64,000 nt of DNA, from NCBI GenBank assembly GCA_961205875.1, contig OY540810.1:4030001-4094000 (forward strand), written 5' to 3'. How positions within the stretch are numbered: the first letter of the stretch is position 1; each line of letters begins with the position of its first letter. The position numbers and the translations under genes are program-made. Positions 37,730-48,175 of this stretch are shown here, piece after piece. This stretch comes from Sialis fuliginosa. Taxonomy: Eukaryota; Arthropoda; Insecta; Megaloptera; Sialidae. The notes below the pieces were generated by a model. The model saw only the letters and a list, made by a program, of their open reading frames with translations, had not been told where the DNA came from and made no database searches.

Positions 37730-37800
37730 TAAGTGCAGAGAGAACATTAGCTTTCTTCTTCTAACATACTAAATTCATGATTACCCCGCTCTCCCCTACT
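37730..37800 (+). repeat. Dispersed repeat H, copy 2
   Basis: It shares GTAAGTGCAGAGAGAACA and CATGATTACCCCGCTCTCCC with 28246-28340. GGTAAGTG at the start looks like a splice donor, but it is part of the repeat. Confidence 0.6.
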
Positions 37801-37820
37801 ACTTAAATTATTAGTCAAAT

Positions 37821-37875
37821 TGCGGTATCTACGAAAAAAACGATAATAAATCGTTTTTTTTTCGTAGATACCGCA
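37821..37875. repeat. Near-perfect 55-nt hairpin, ~25-bp stem
   Basis: TGCGGTATCTACGAAAAAAA pairs with TTTTTTTCGTAGATACCGCA with one bulged base. The stem continues through CGAT/ATCG to a loop of about five A/T. The stem length is close to that of a short pre-miRNA, but the arm is rich in A/T runs and I recognise no miRNA seed. A MITE remnant is equally possible. Confidence 0.6.
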
Positions 37876-40202
37876 TTTTGTTTTACAAAAAGTGGGGTTG
37901 AGATATTTTGAAAAATTGCTAGTTAAATATATTCTTCACCAATTTGTCTACATCTACCCTGATTCATATTATATGTACATGTATTCTTTATAAACAATAG
38001 TTTTCAAAATAATCACCCAATTATTTAAAAATTCTGTCTATAGTAAAACAATTCTTGTTTTAATGCTAAGATAAATATAATTTATTTTATTACAATGTTT
38101 ATCTGAATACACATACATCACCTAAAAGATTACTGTTTCCTTTAAAAAATATCCCAATCTTGTTTTATGTTTTTCTGATATAAACGTGTAGATTCATTGA
38201 TACTTCGAGTTTCGTTCACATCAATATTATTTTCCAATGAAATGAAAACATTTTCATTATCGTGAAAAACTCGCTTTTCACCGACGACTCAAGCTAGATT
38301 TATTGCCTCCTCTCTGTGACACAGACACGAATGTATGTTATATGAAACGTTCAGATGCTAAAGTGACTAATTTCATTAGTTTTAAAAATAGAACTGTAAT
38401 TTATTTTACTAAACCATTCTTACCATATATTTTATAAGTTTAATTATAGAAACATTACTTTGATCTGTTGTAATAAAACATTTTAATATTATAAAATTAT
38501 TGAAGTAAATTATACAATTTTTAAAATTTTCATTTTATTTTTTTCGAAATACTAAATTATGCTTCAAAAATAAAATGGTATTAAGTATGTTCAATAAAGT
38601 GGATGAAAAATTAGTTGTTAAATGTATTTACATTGTTACAAGTGAATTTTGGTTAGGTTAGTTTGTAATATATTATAACATGTTACTTCAAAAAAAATAT
38701 TTCTCAGAATTTTTCAAAACTTACATAAGTAGATATTAGAATGTTTAAAACTGGGGTTTGGGAAATCGCTCCCCCCCACATTTTTTATTCTTTATGTGTT
38801 CATACGTTAATATTTATCCATAAAAAGTATATAAAAATACGACCGTTTCTGACTTGAACATTTGAAATATTTCGACATTTTGTATTGTATGCAGGACATA
38901 TAATTCTTTGGCTTTTGTCGTAAATATTATGTCGGATGATTAAACGTGAAAAAAAACTTCGCTCAAAGAAACTAAATATTATATTTACTTGTTTCGTTTG
39001 TGATCTACATGGGCATAAAAGATAGAGGGATATATACATACATATTTTAGAAATTCGGTAGTTTTTCACAAACCATTTCTTTGTATACTCTTAATGAAAA
39101 ATAGGTCACTGAGTTTGATTTCTTTGTATTACAAACATTGGATTATAATTTAATGAAATATATTATGTGCCTAATAAGACAGACCTTGGGTTGCATAAAA
39201 CAAAATTAATCATGATCAGTTGTTTGCAAACCATTATTACATCCATTCTAAAAAACAATAACGGTTATGAAAAATTTTATAATGTACAAAATTATCATAT
39301 TTAGTGAATTGTTCATTTACAAATTGAGATTAAGTTAAGAATTAACGTTAATTAAGGTTTGAAAACAACCGATTAACTAATCGTCGTTAATATTGCTTTA
39401 TGCAACTCAAGGAGAGTATCTTACGAGTAAATCGACGTATGATAATTAAATCCTACTGTTAGTATTATTCCCTTTTAAATGTTATTGTTTCATCTAATCC
39501 ACATTTTAGCTTATAAACTATAGTTTAAAAAATATGCGTTACTTTTTATTATATCAAATTAAAACATTTTCGCGTCAGCGAAAATGTAGTATTGTGATGT
39601 ACTATTTTGTTTGATTATTAATTTATCTAGATTTTTATCATGTATGGAAAATATAAGGGTTTTCAGGAGTTAACCGTAATCAGGACACTAGACGGTAGAG
39701 CTGTATATTTAATTTTTAAGCAATCTGCGACAAATTTCCCCTCTTTATAATCGAAAAATGATATGACCGCAATCAGGACAGTTTTCTTTAATAACCGCAA
39801 TCAGGACGACCGCAATCAGGAAGCAACCTCGGCTCGTCCGAACGAAGGCAATCTCTCGACGAGCAGTCTTAAGAATAATAAAATACAAGCATTTAAATAT
39901 TAGTGATTGAATAAAAACAGCAAAGTGTCTTCTATTAATAGCATATTTACTTTTCCTGATACCTGCAGGCATTACAAAATAATAGCTAATTTGAACGGAC
40001 CACATGTTCATGAACTCGAGTAGATGATCAGTGAAGATATATAGATTTTTGCCGTCATAAGAGTGATAGCAATTGCTATTTTTCCTTTGGCAAATTCGCT
40101 TAAAGGAATTTTATATGAGTTCCAATAATTATGTTTAATGTAAAGGGAATTGTATAATCTAATAACTAAATATAATTAAAAACCATATAACATACGAGTA
40201 TA
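37876..40202. other. Long non-coding stretch
   Basis: The minus ORFs at 38800-39069 and 39745-40011 have no recognised domain. At 39760-39820 the word CCGCAATCAGGA(C/A) occurs three times in about 55 bp, with a related CCGTAATCAGGAC at 39676, so it may be a small degenerate repeat. Nothing else stands out. Confidence 0.45.
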
Positions 40203-40507
40203 CAGGATGACTTACAACTAATGTATTGAGAATGCTATTTTTGTATCCCCATACATGGCCCCATACACCCCTGGTCTGAATTATTATTGTTTGATACTGG
40301 AAATTGATAACACTTATTAATGGAAACATCATAACCGTACCGAGTTCTCTAGATATTAAATAAACACTAATTTTGGGCAAAATTTTTGAAATACTGTAGA
40401 GAGCTACCTCACGAAGAATTTCCGGACATAAATTCACATAAAGTTTTTTGCTTAAAATAACATCCTCGATCTACTGTTAATTTTTTAAGTAGTTGTAAAT
40501 CATCCTG
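40203..40507. mobile_element. TA-flanked MITE, 305 bp, ends CAGGATGA
   Basis: The left end CAGGATGACTTACAACTA and the right end TAGTTGTAAATCATCCTG are inverted with one mismatch. TA lies outside each (40201-40202, 40508-40509), and the symmetry extends to TATA. The 92-codon minus ORF inside (40159-40437) overruns the element and has no domain. Confidence 0.8.
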
Positions 40508-42002
40508 TATATCGAACAAAGGAATATAATATGTTACATTCATAAAATTCTAAATAGTAGCTAACTTACAAGGATTCTTCTATTCAATAAAATGTACTAA
40601 AAAGAAAGATCAAGCATTGTAGAACTTGAACTATTACACGTAACATTAAAGCTTGCAAGCCCGATTAGTAGCGTGTATTTCCCAAGCTTTGAAAGTGGCC
40701 GTCGGATAAAGATGCAAGCTTCTGCGAGATGTCAATCTACCGGACTGGAAGTTTTTTTGGAGATAACGATTGAGTGTTTTCTTTTTTGTTCATTGCTTAC
40801 TGGATCGAAGATTCTTGATAAGATATTTAATGTTTTAACTCAACTAAGTCCTAGCCATCCCATCTAAAAAATCTGAAATGGCAATTCCCTACTTGTAATT
40901 AATATTAGTATTTGATTTAAAAATACAAAATCGCTTTTAAATCATTCAGTTTTAATTTCATATTTTATGAATGAAGAGGTATTTATCAAAATAGTTTCAT
41001 AAATACTTACCAAAATGCATTTTTATTTGGTATTTAAGATTTTTAGGTTCTGGTGGCTAGGACTTCTAAAGGAGAGGGGGGGGGGGGTTATTTTGAAAGA
41101 AATAAAAATAAGAAAATTTAGATACAGATAAATATGTATCTCAATGTAATATTTCAAAATGACACCCTGTATTCGTGATAAACTCTTTTATAGTTATTGT
41201 TTGTAAATATTATGAATCATATTTTCAAGATATTACCACGAATACACTGGTTTTAAAAATATTTTTATTTAGATACTTTAAATTACAGTTGGACTCCTAT
41301 AATTTAAGTTCGAATTCCCCTCCATCGGAGGAGAAGTTATTTCCCTCACTTTTTTAGCTACTTCAAAAAATTCTTAGAAAAATAGAACTTCACTTCATTA
41401 ATATGCAAATTGTGTTAACATAATTTTATCATTTTTTAATTATTCATCACACATCTTAGAAAAAATTCTAGACTTCACCGGTTTATCATAAAAACAGAAC
41501 AAAACTTAATCAAATTATGCAAAATTCAAGAGTCTTTTTGTCATCTATAAATAAAATTACAACTTTCACCCCAGACATAATTTATCCAAGGAAGCTTTAA
41601 TTAATATTTCCTAAATTAATATATAAAGTTTCTCAAAACGTGTCTAAACAAGATGCCGATACATTATTTACAAAAGCACCCGTTTATTTCTTCTGCAGAT
41701 TATATCACGGAGACGTATTTGCGGTTTACCCACTAAACTATGTATATATAAAATCGGTTTTCAGAATTAAATTGTACATTTATCACGAATCATTATAATG
41801 TGCGAAACCTCGATATAATAAGAGATCCAATTTAAAAAATAAAAAATATAGACAAACCACGTTATTATTTATTTTCTTGTCTGCTGTATAAAGTTAAAAG
41901 CAAGCGTGGGGGGGGGGGAGAAGAGTCACATTAAAAGTTGATAACTTATATAACTTCATTTATTTTTATAAATAATATAGATGTTACCGACAAAGTATGT
42001 AA
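40508..42002. other. Non-coding stretch with two G-runs
   Basis: It holds the G-runs at 41076-41087 and 41908-41918, the first next to GGTTCTGGTGGCTAGGACTT. CACCCTGTA at 41164-41172 looks like a lone MITE end. The 60-64-codon + ORFs are not credible genes. Confidence 0.45.
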
Positions 42003-42713
42003 TTCAGGCATTCTATATTTTTCCTAGGATTTCTATACAATGCCTAACGATTTTAGGCAAAGTATAAAATATTTGTTTCATAGAAATTTATTATATACAT
42101 TACCTAGGCATTCTATAGAATACCTAGGAATTCTATAGAATGCCTAGATAATATTAGGAAATATAATAAAAGACAAAATAATATTATAAAGCAGATAGAT
42201 ATTATTTAATTAATTTTAAAAGTCCAAATTCATATTAAGTAAGATTTAGGGCCTTTATTGTTAAAATGACAAAATCACATAAAGAATATTGGAAGATTTG
42301 ATTTTAATTGTCATAATTTTAATTAAATATTAGTTCAGACGCATATTAAGTACTATTATATGATTTTAAATTATATAAATATTATTTAATATTTTAATAA
42401 CATATTACTCCAGACGTGTATTAAGTACGGTAAATAATTTAGTATTGACGGTACAAACTTACAGCTATCGAGAATGATCCAATATTTTTTATTTTATATT
42501 TGCATCTGAAGTATTTTATAACATAAAGTAAGGCAACATCTGTACCTGGACCAAAATTGGTCGGTTCACCCTATTTATGTTTATATTTCATACATTGCCG
42601 GCTATCAGTTAGGTAGTCTATACAATGCCTAGAAAATGTTTATAATTAAATCTATTTCATACATTGCCTGGAAATTTTAGGAATTCTATACATTGCATTG
42701 CCGGTAATAAAGA
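42003..42713. repeat. Palindrome-rich element built on (C)CTAGGCATTCTATAG
   Basis: Variants of AGGCATTCTATA, its inverse TATAGAATGCCT and the related TATACAATGCCTA recur about ten times. At 42103-42128 CCTAGGCATTCTATAG with AATACCTAGG is a 26-bp palindrome with one mismatched pair. It overlaps a second palindrome at 42124-42147. The cluster ends at ATTGCATTGCCGGTAATAA. No ORF is present, and the unit order is irregular rather than tandem. Confidence 0.65.
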
Positions 42714-43676
42714 CACGAAGTATGATGTTATATTATAAGTAATATGGAATTCGGCGTTTTAAACGTATTATGATATACATATCCAATGAATAAACGAGTA
42801 AGTAAACATTCTTAGGTTTCAAAAGTTTATATTCGTGTGAAACTAAATGCTTTAAATTATTTGTGAAAATTATTTATATTGTTTGTTTTATATAACAATT
42901 ATTATTCCAAGAATAACGAACCTACGTAAATTAAAGTTTTTAATCATTTTAAGATAAGTTTATTAATTAAAACAACCTGTTAAAGTTTTAATTTGTTTCT
43001 ACTTTGTAACTCAAATCTGTTTAAACCGTAAGTTCATCTTTATTTATATTTTGACACATTGTTAATTCGGTGAATTAATTTTAAGTTAAAAACTTTCTAT
43101 GGTTCCTAAGATTTGTATAAATTAATGAATTTTTTTCCTTGACGAATATGTGTCGGCAGTTTCGGTGCCAGTCCAACAGCTCAGTAGATTTTGTGTTGTG
43201 TCTGTTTGAGAGGGGGGGGGGATGTAATTATCATATTCAATAATCACTTAAACAAATATTTACTCTTTTTGTGGTAGAAATAATATAAAGATTATTTTTT
43301 ATATAGGTAATATTTCCGTCTTGATTATTTGAGTAAAGGATATACAATAAATAACGTTTTCCCACAACCTGCACCGTTAAGAATAGTAATGTTTTACAAT
43401 GTGAAATGCGTGCGAAAAGTTCTAGTTTTAAACACGCATACCTAAAAGTTTTTTTCGCTCTAGCGCGCATAATATGTATTATGTCTACCAACAGCGTCAA
43501 ATTGAAATTTGTATATACATATGTAGGTATATTTCTGGAATTATACATTATTATTTTTAAATCTGACATGTTTAATTCAAATTCCAGAATAAAAAATTCT
43601 GGAACAAACATTCCTTGTCTAAGTTGTTTTGTCTAGAACTCATTTCAGTCGGTCCGGATTATTTACCCCTCACCTA
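42714..43676. other. Non-coding stretch with one P-loop-like reading
   Basis: Opposed ORFs at 43237-43611 (-) and 43406-43636 (+) have no domain. In a different minus frame 43393-43325 reads NITILNGAGCGKTLFIVYPL. This contains GAGCGKT, part of a Walker A motif, but a stop lies immediately upstream and one 22 codons on. It is either a relic of a transposon helicase or chance. Confidence 0.35.
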
Positions 43677-43875
43677 TTAACCGTTACTGAGACATTAGAA
43701 TTTTTCAAAAATATCCCAAATTTCAACTTTAAACTCATTTTTTTTTAAATAACCTCTATTTCAGAAACAAAATAAAAAAAGTACGCTGTGTATTTTTTTT
43801 TAAATTGAGTTTAAAGTTGAAATTTGGGGTATTTTTGAAAAATTCTAAAATTCTAAATATCTCAGTAACGGTTAA
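43677..43875. repeat. Foldback, 199 bp, ends TTAACCGTTACTGAG
   Basis: The left end TTAACCGTTACTGAG and the right end CTCAGTAACGGTTAA are perfect inverses. The symmetry continues through AATTTTTCAAAAATA and CCAAATTTCAACTTTAAACTC to a short centre near 43770. A TTAA lies at each extreme, so a TTAA target cannot be excluded. Confidence 0.8.
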
Positions 43876-44717
43876 CATTTGTATAAGGCAATATTGGGTT
43901 CAAATGATTACTTGTTATCTCTACTATTACGCCTTACAAGAAATGTATCGAATTACCAGTAACCCTGTATAGAGATGAACAGTAAACAGTTTGTTGTTTT
44001 TTTAATGTTTATTATATTTTTGATGATATAATAGAACAAACCAATTTTTCAACAAAACTATATTTTAATTAATAAATCCATTAAAACAGAATGTGCATTA
44101 TATAACAATTAAAATAATGATACTACATCTATTTGTTGTACAAAACATTAAACACTCAAAAACCACACACGTTGATAGTTTAAAATGCAATTAACAGTCG
44201 ACAATCGTAGAAGGGTTTGTAACTGAAAACAGTTGCATTAGTGATGGCTCAAAACCCCCATAGCCTTACCACTATTGTAACGGAGTAATTCCAAGACTCA
44301 CAGACAAAGATAAGGGTGTGAGGGAATGAGATCGTAGAAGAGGACGTCAACAATCCAAGTCAGAATTCTGTCTTGTGACCTACTTATATTGTTGGTTTCA
44401 TAATCCTACTAAGTTATTCCAAAAGTCGGTGTGTATAAACTACTTAAATATGTGGCGAAGTAACGTATCATACAAGAGACGTTTTATTACATTGAATTTA
44501 TGTTTGCAGGAGTTCCTGCTTGTGTAATTTATCAAAGGGAAGTGACAAAGTTGTTGAGATTGAGATTCGGGAAATCCCGCGACGTGACCTATTGACGGTT
44601 TGATTTATATCTTTTGAAAAAGAATTTTTATAAAAAATGAATGTTGATTTATTTTGTATAAAAAACCACATGTACCTACCCGACAATGTTTTATCGATCA
44701 ATCGATAATATCAAAAT
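43876..44717. other. Non-coding stretch with a GC-richer patch
   Basis: 44205-44400 is GC-richer (AGATAAGGGTGTGAGGGAATGA and neighbours) and single-copy in the window. No open frame spans it. The 67-codon minus ORF at 44498-44701 has no domain. Confidence 0.4.
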
Positions 44718-45171
44718 ACGAAAAAACACGAATCATTCATTGAAAACTTTTTTTGAACAACCTAAGCTTTCCAAGATATCTAACAAAATAATTCGAAATT
44801 TTGTACCTTTAAGAATTTTTTACTCAAAAACCATAAACTTTTAAAAAAATAGTACGAGATACAAAAAATGTTTATTTTGTTCTAATAAAGCTTGGAGAAA
44901 TATTTTAAAATTAAAAAAAACTTTTTAAAAATTTTCTATTTATTTTATTTCTAGCAAAAACAAAAAAAACGGAAATGTAAAAAAAAAATTCTAGAATAAT
45001 TCTCCAAGTTTCATTAGACCCAAATAAGAATTTTTACTTTTTCTCTAAAGTTGATTTCTGAGTAAAAAAATCTTGAATGTTCAAAATCTCGAAATTATTT
45101 TGTTAGATATCTTATAAAGTTTAGGTCGTTCAAAAAAAAGTTTCCAATTAAATATTCGTGTTTTTTCACGT
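44718..45171. repeat. Large imperfect palindrome, ~454 bp
   Basis: ACGAAAAAACACGAAT at the left pairs with ATTCGTGTTTTTTCACGT at the right. The arms stay alignable inward through GATATCTAACAAAATAATT and AAGCTTGGAGAA to a centre near 44940. The arms are about 80% identical. Copy 2 of repeat C follows without a gap, so both may be parts of one element. Confidence 0.75.
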
Positions 45172-45373
45172 AGAATAAGATTACTAATAAAAACTATAGG
45201 TTCTTATTTAAGAAAAATGATGTTGACCTTCAAATATCCTCGAAGGCCACGTTAAAATAACAAATAAATATTATTATTCGATTACCACCATACAACCAAA
45301 CATTTTTTGGTTTAAACATTTTTTTCAAACGATGGTTCTGAGATAATAATCTGTAACACTTTAAATGCTTCAC
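45172..45373 (+). repeat. Dispersed repeat C, copy 2
   Basis: Colinear with 15242-15420: AATAAGATTACTAATAAAAA, TGATGTTGACCTTCAAATAT, CGATGGTTCTGAGATAATAA and CTGTAACACTTTAAATGC. It has an extra ~25 bp (AATAACAAATAAATATTATT) that is also seen, inverted, in copy 3. Confidence 0.7.
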
Positions 45374-46250
45374 TAAAAAATTGCTAAAAAATTGTCTTGT
45401 ACAGTAGTTCTTAACCTCCGATGAGTCATGAGAACTTTTTAATTATAAAAAAAAAATTAAACATCAAAATCGATAATTTTTAAATAAGGTGACAGATTTA
45501 ATGTAGCAATAAAATATTATATAAGTTAGGTATATGTAGAGTGTGGAAACTTGGTGTCTTAAGACCAATATTTGGTTGACGAAAAAATCATCATGTCGTA
45601 TATTATACATTAATGCAATAACAACGTAAAGGATGGGGGGTGGGGGCACTTATTAAAACTGATAGTTTTTTATTTGAATAATATTTTGATAATTTTGTAC
45701 CTTGCTGAGAAATAATATGGTGATAATTTATAATTAAGTTTCATACTAAATTTCGTGTTAAATGAATGATTTTTATTAAGACTTTTATCAGATATTATAG
45801 CAACAAATCTAAATTAATTCTGATTCAATCTGCTAATATACTTTATAACTTAATACAAAAACTGTAATTTGGAATGAAAGTAGAAAAAAATTGACAGGAT
45901 TAATTAATGGCGTTTTATCAGTATAGTTCTTTCAATCATTTTACTTGTTCTTGGGTTAAATTAATGGTTATTTTCTTATCCAGTGAATGTAGAATGGAAG
46001 AAAATAAAATTTTGTATTTTCTTCATTTAATTTTTTGATGATAGAAAGAGTTAAATTAAAATAAATTAGAAATAAATTTTAATTTATTTTGTTTCGTAGT
46101 TTACTCATTATCGAAGCAAAAATTTTATTATTATTATTATTTTTTAAATATCGTCAAATTTCAAATAAATGTAACTAACCATAAGTCCAAAAATCGAGTT
46201 TTGCGTTACATACACTTACAAGAATTATATTATAAATCCATTTATTACAG
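45374..46250. other. Non-coding stretch
   Basis: No gene was seen. GGATGGGGGGTGGGGGC at 45632-45648 is a G-rich patch that may fold as a quadruplex on the + strand. The rest is A+T-rich. Confidence 0.4.
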
Positions 46251-46330
46251 GAGAACTGACAACAGGAATGCACAGCTACAATTTTTTTGGAATGGTGTGT
46301 TCCGGAACTCGTACAAATGGTCATTATTAA
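46251..46330 (+). other. Weak 3'-terminal exon candidate
   Basis: AAATCCATTTATTACAG at 46234-46250 is acceptor-like. In one phase the following 80 nt read ELTTGMHSYNFFGMVCSG and six more residues before TAA, which overlaps an AATAAA at 46329-46334. The translation has mixed composition unlike the window's random ORFs. I recognise no family, and the pyrimidine tract is only fair. It could equally be a fragment of a transposon gene. Confidence 0.2.
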
Positions 46331-47217
46331 TAAAGATACTTAAATTTGAAAATTGGTAAATTTTCAATTGTAAAAATAATGTTTCGATGACATAAGGGAA
46401 ATATTTTTCATTTACACAGTTAAAAATTTTTTTAATTAAAAAATATATTTTTTTTATGATACAAAATCATGATTTGTATGTATTTGTAGGTATAATGTAT
46501 AGTAATAAATTTTATAAATTATTTGTTACCTTAGATATAAAAAAATATTCCTCGACATAATAATAAAATAAAAAATAATAAATCAATTTTCAACGGTCAT
46601 TTGATATGTTTCAGTATAGATTCTATACTTACACTATACTTAATTAAACACATGATTTATTATTTTTAGTCTAGGTTCCCCTCTTCAAAGCTGACTGAAA
46701 TCCAAAGAACTTCAGATACACCTTTCCCTTGTTAGAGACATTTTATAGAATAACGACAATACGTACCTTAATTCTGTAGACAAGGAATAGGTTTATATTT
46801 AGAATTTAATTTCCTTTTGAATTATTTCTCCTGAACAACAAAGAACAAACAAATTTTACGAAAATTTTTTTTTTAAAGTATTATCAAATTACATGTAAGT
46901 ATATGAAATCATACAATGTCAAAATAAATATACAAAATTAATGAAAAGACATTTTATTTGAATAACCTCAATAAAATATCAGTTCAGAAGAAACGGTTTT
47001 GATTTCATATTCTATAAACACAAAATAAATAAAACCTCATTACGTACCATTATAATTAAGTTAAGCCAATTTGTTTTTATACTGTGTATTTTCAGACAAA
47101 ACAAATATATACCTAAAATAAAATCCAGTTACCAGATGAACAGACCATACAGAATACCAGTGGCGGCGTAATTATTATTATCAATAACAAAGGTAGAATA
47201 CGGTTATTTTTTTTATC
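46331..47217. other. Non-coding stretch
   Basis: No gene was seen. CAGTGGCGGCGTAATTATT at 47159 resembles a lone transposon terminus related to the one at 27033-27047. Confidence 0.4.
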
Positions 47218-47221
47218 TTAA

Positions 47222-47917
47222 GGGGGCAGACCCAGTTGAGACTTCCAAAAAAAGCTCTTTTTTAGGATTTTCTTTGGCCACGCATTAATATAATTAATAA
47301 CAAATGTTTTTCCACATAAAAGATATGTATTTACAGAAAATATTATATTTTTTTTATTGCAAAATATTAAAAAATAAGTGGGATACAGCAAATTAGGGAG
47401 GGGTCCAAAAAAATTGTTTTGCCGTGATCACTGCTGCTCGTCACTAGATCATCTGAAATATAAAAAATAGAAAAAGGGATCATTAGCTAATGACATATTG
47501 CTCTCCGGATGGATGAACAGATTTGAAATTTTTTGAATTTTCATAAAATGGCGGATGTTGAAATTCAAAGTTCCTTATTCGACTAAAATTTCATTCGCAT
47601 TTTCAACTATAAAAAAAATTTTTCGTCCATTCGGAGAACAGTTATGTATAGAATAAGTGAGAAAAATTTCAAACCGATCGGCAAAGGCGTTCTCAAGTTA
47701 CAGTGATCACCGACTTCGAAAACATAGTTTCGAGAAAAACGCGTTTAAAGTTTTGAGTACGATTTGCATGCAATTAAAAAAATTATTTTGGAACTTACAC
47801 TGAATCATCTATTCCAGGACATTTGTCTGAAATTTTCAGAAAATACTTTTGAAATATTCTACTTTGAGAAAATGCAAAAAAAAGGATTTTTTCAAAATTC
47901 TAATTGGGTCTGCCTCC
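47222..47917. mobile_element. TTAA-flanked element, 696 bp, TIR GGGGGCAGACCCA
   Basis: The ends are GGGGGCAGACCCAGTT and AATTGGGTCTGCCTCC, inverted with two mismatches, each flanked by TTAA (47218-47221, 47918-47921). TTAA duplication is the piggyBac signature. The assignment rests on that and on the short TIR. There is no transposase ORF. Internal words such as CGGAGAACAGTTATGTATAG and AAACCGATCGGCAAAGGCGT are GC-richer than the flanks. Confidence 0.75.
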
Positions 47918-47921
47918 TTAA

Positions 47922-48175
47922 TATATAAAAACGTTAGTGCGTATGTATGTGTCATCATCAGACCTAAACTACTGGACGTATCGAAACCATATTCACAATA
48001 TGTTCAATTGGTCCTCCGATAAGTTTAAAGATTTTTTGGACCCGATAGGTGGCGCTGGGGTCGAGATATTTACGAAAATTTCGAAATTGTGTATTTATGG
48101 TCTGATTTTTAAACAATTTTTTTTGACAGGGGGTGAAATATTGACTCTCGTGCGAAGCCGAGACGGGTCCGCTAG
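47922..48175 (+). mobile_element. Non-autonomous Helitron, 3' end complete
   Basis: It ends CTAG followed by T (48172-48176). A hairpin TCTCG-TGCGAAGC-CGAGA (48146-48163) sits 8 nt before the CTAG, the canonical Helitron 3' structure. The body contains AAAACGTTAGTGCGTATGTA and CATCATCAGACCTAAACTAC, repeated at the window's right edge (63906 on). The left end touches the TTAA of the preceding element and lacks a clear TC, so it is probably 5'-trimmed. The 88-codon + ORF at 47937-48203 is a chance reading. Confidence 0.75.

Noticed and set aside
37729..37737. GGTAAGTGC as a splice donor
   Set aside because: The same word occurs at the start of the related repeat copy at 28246, so it belongs to a dispersed repeat.
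43237..43611. 124-codon minus ORF
   Set aside because: Random A+T-rich composition, an opposed ORF over the same bases and no domain; the only motif of interest is in another frame.
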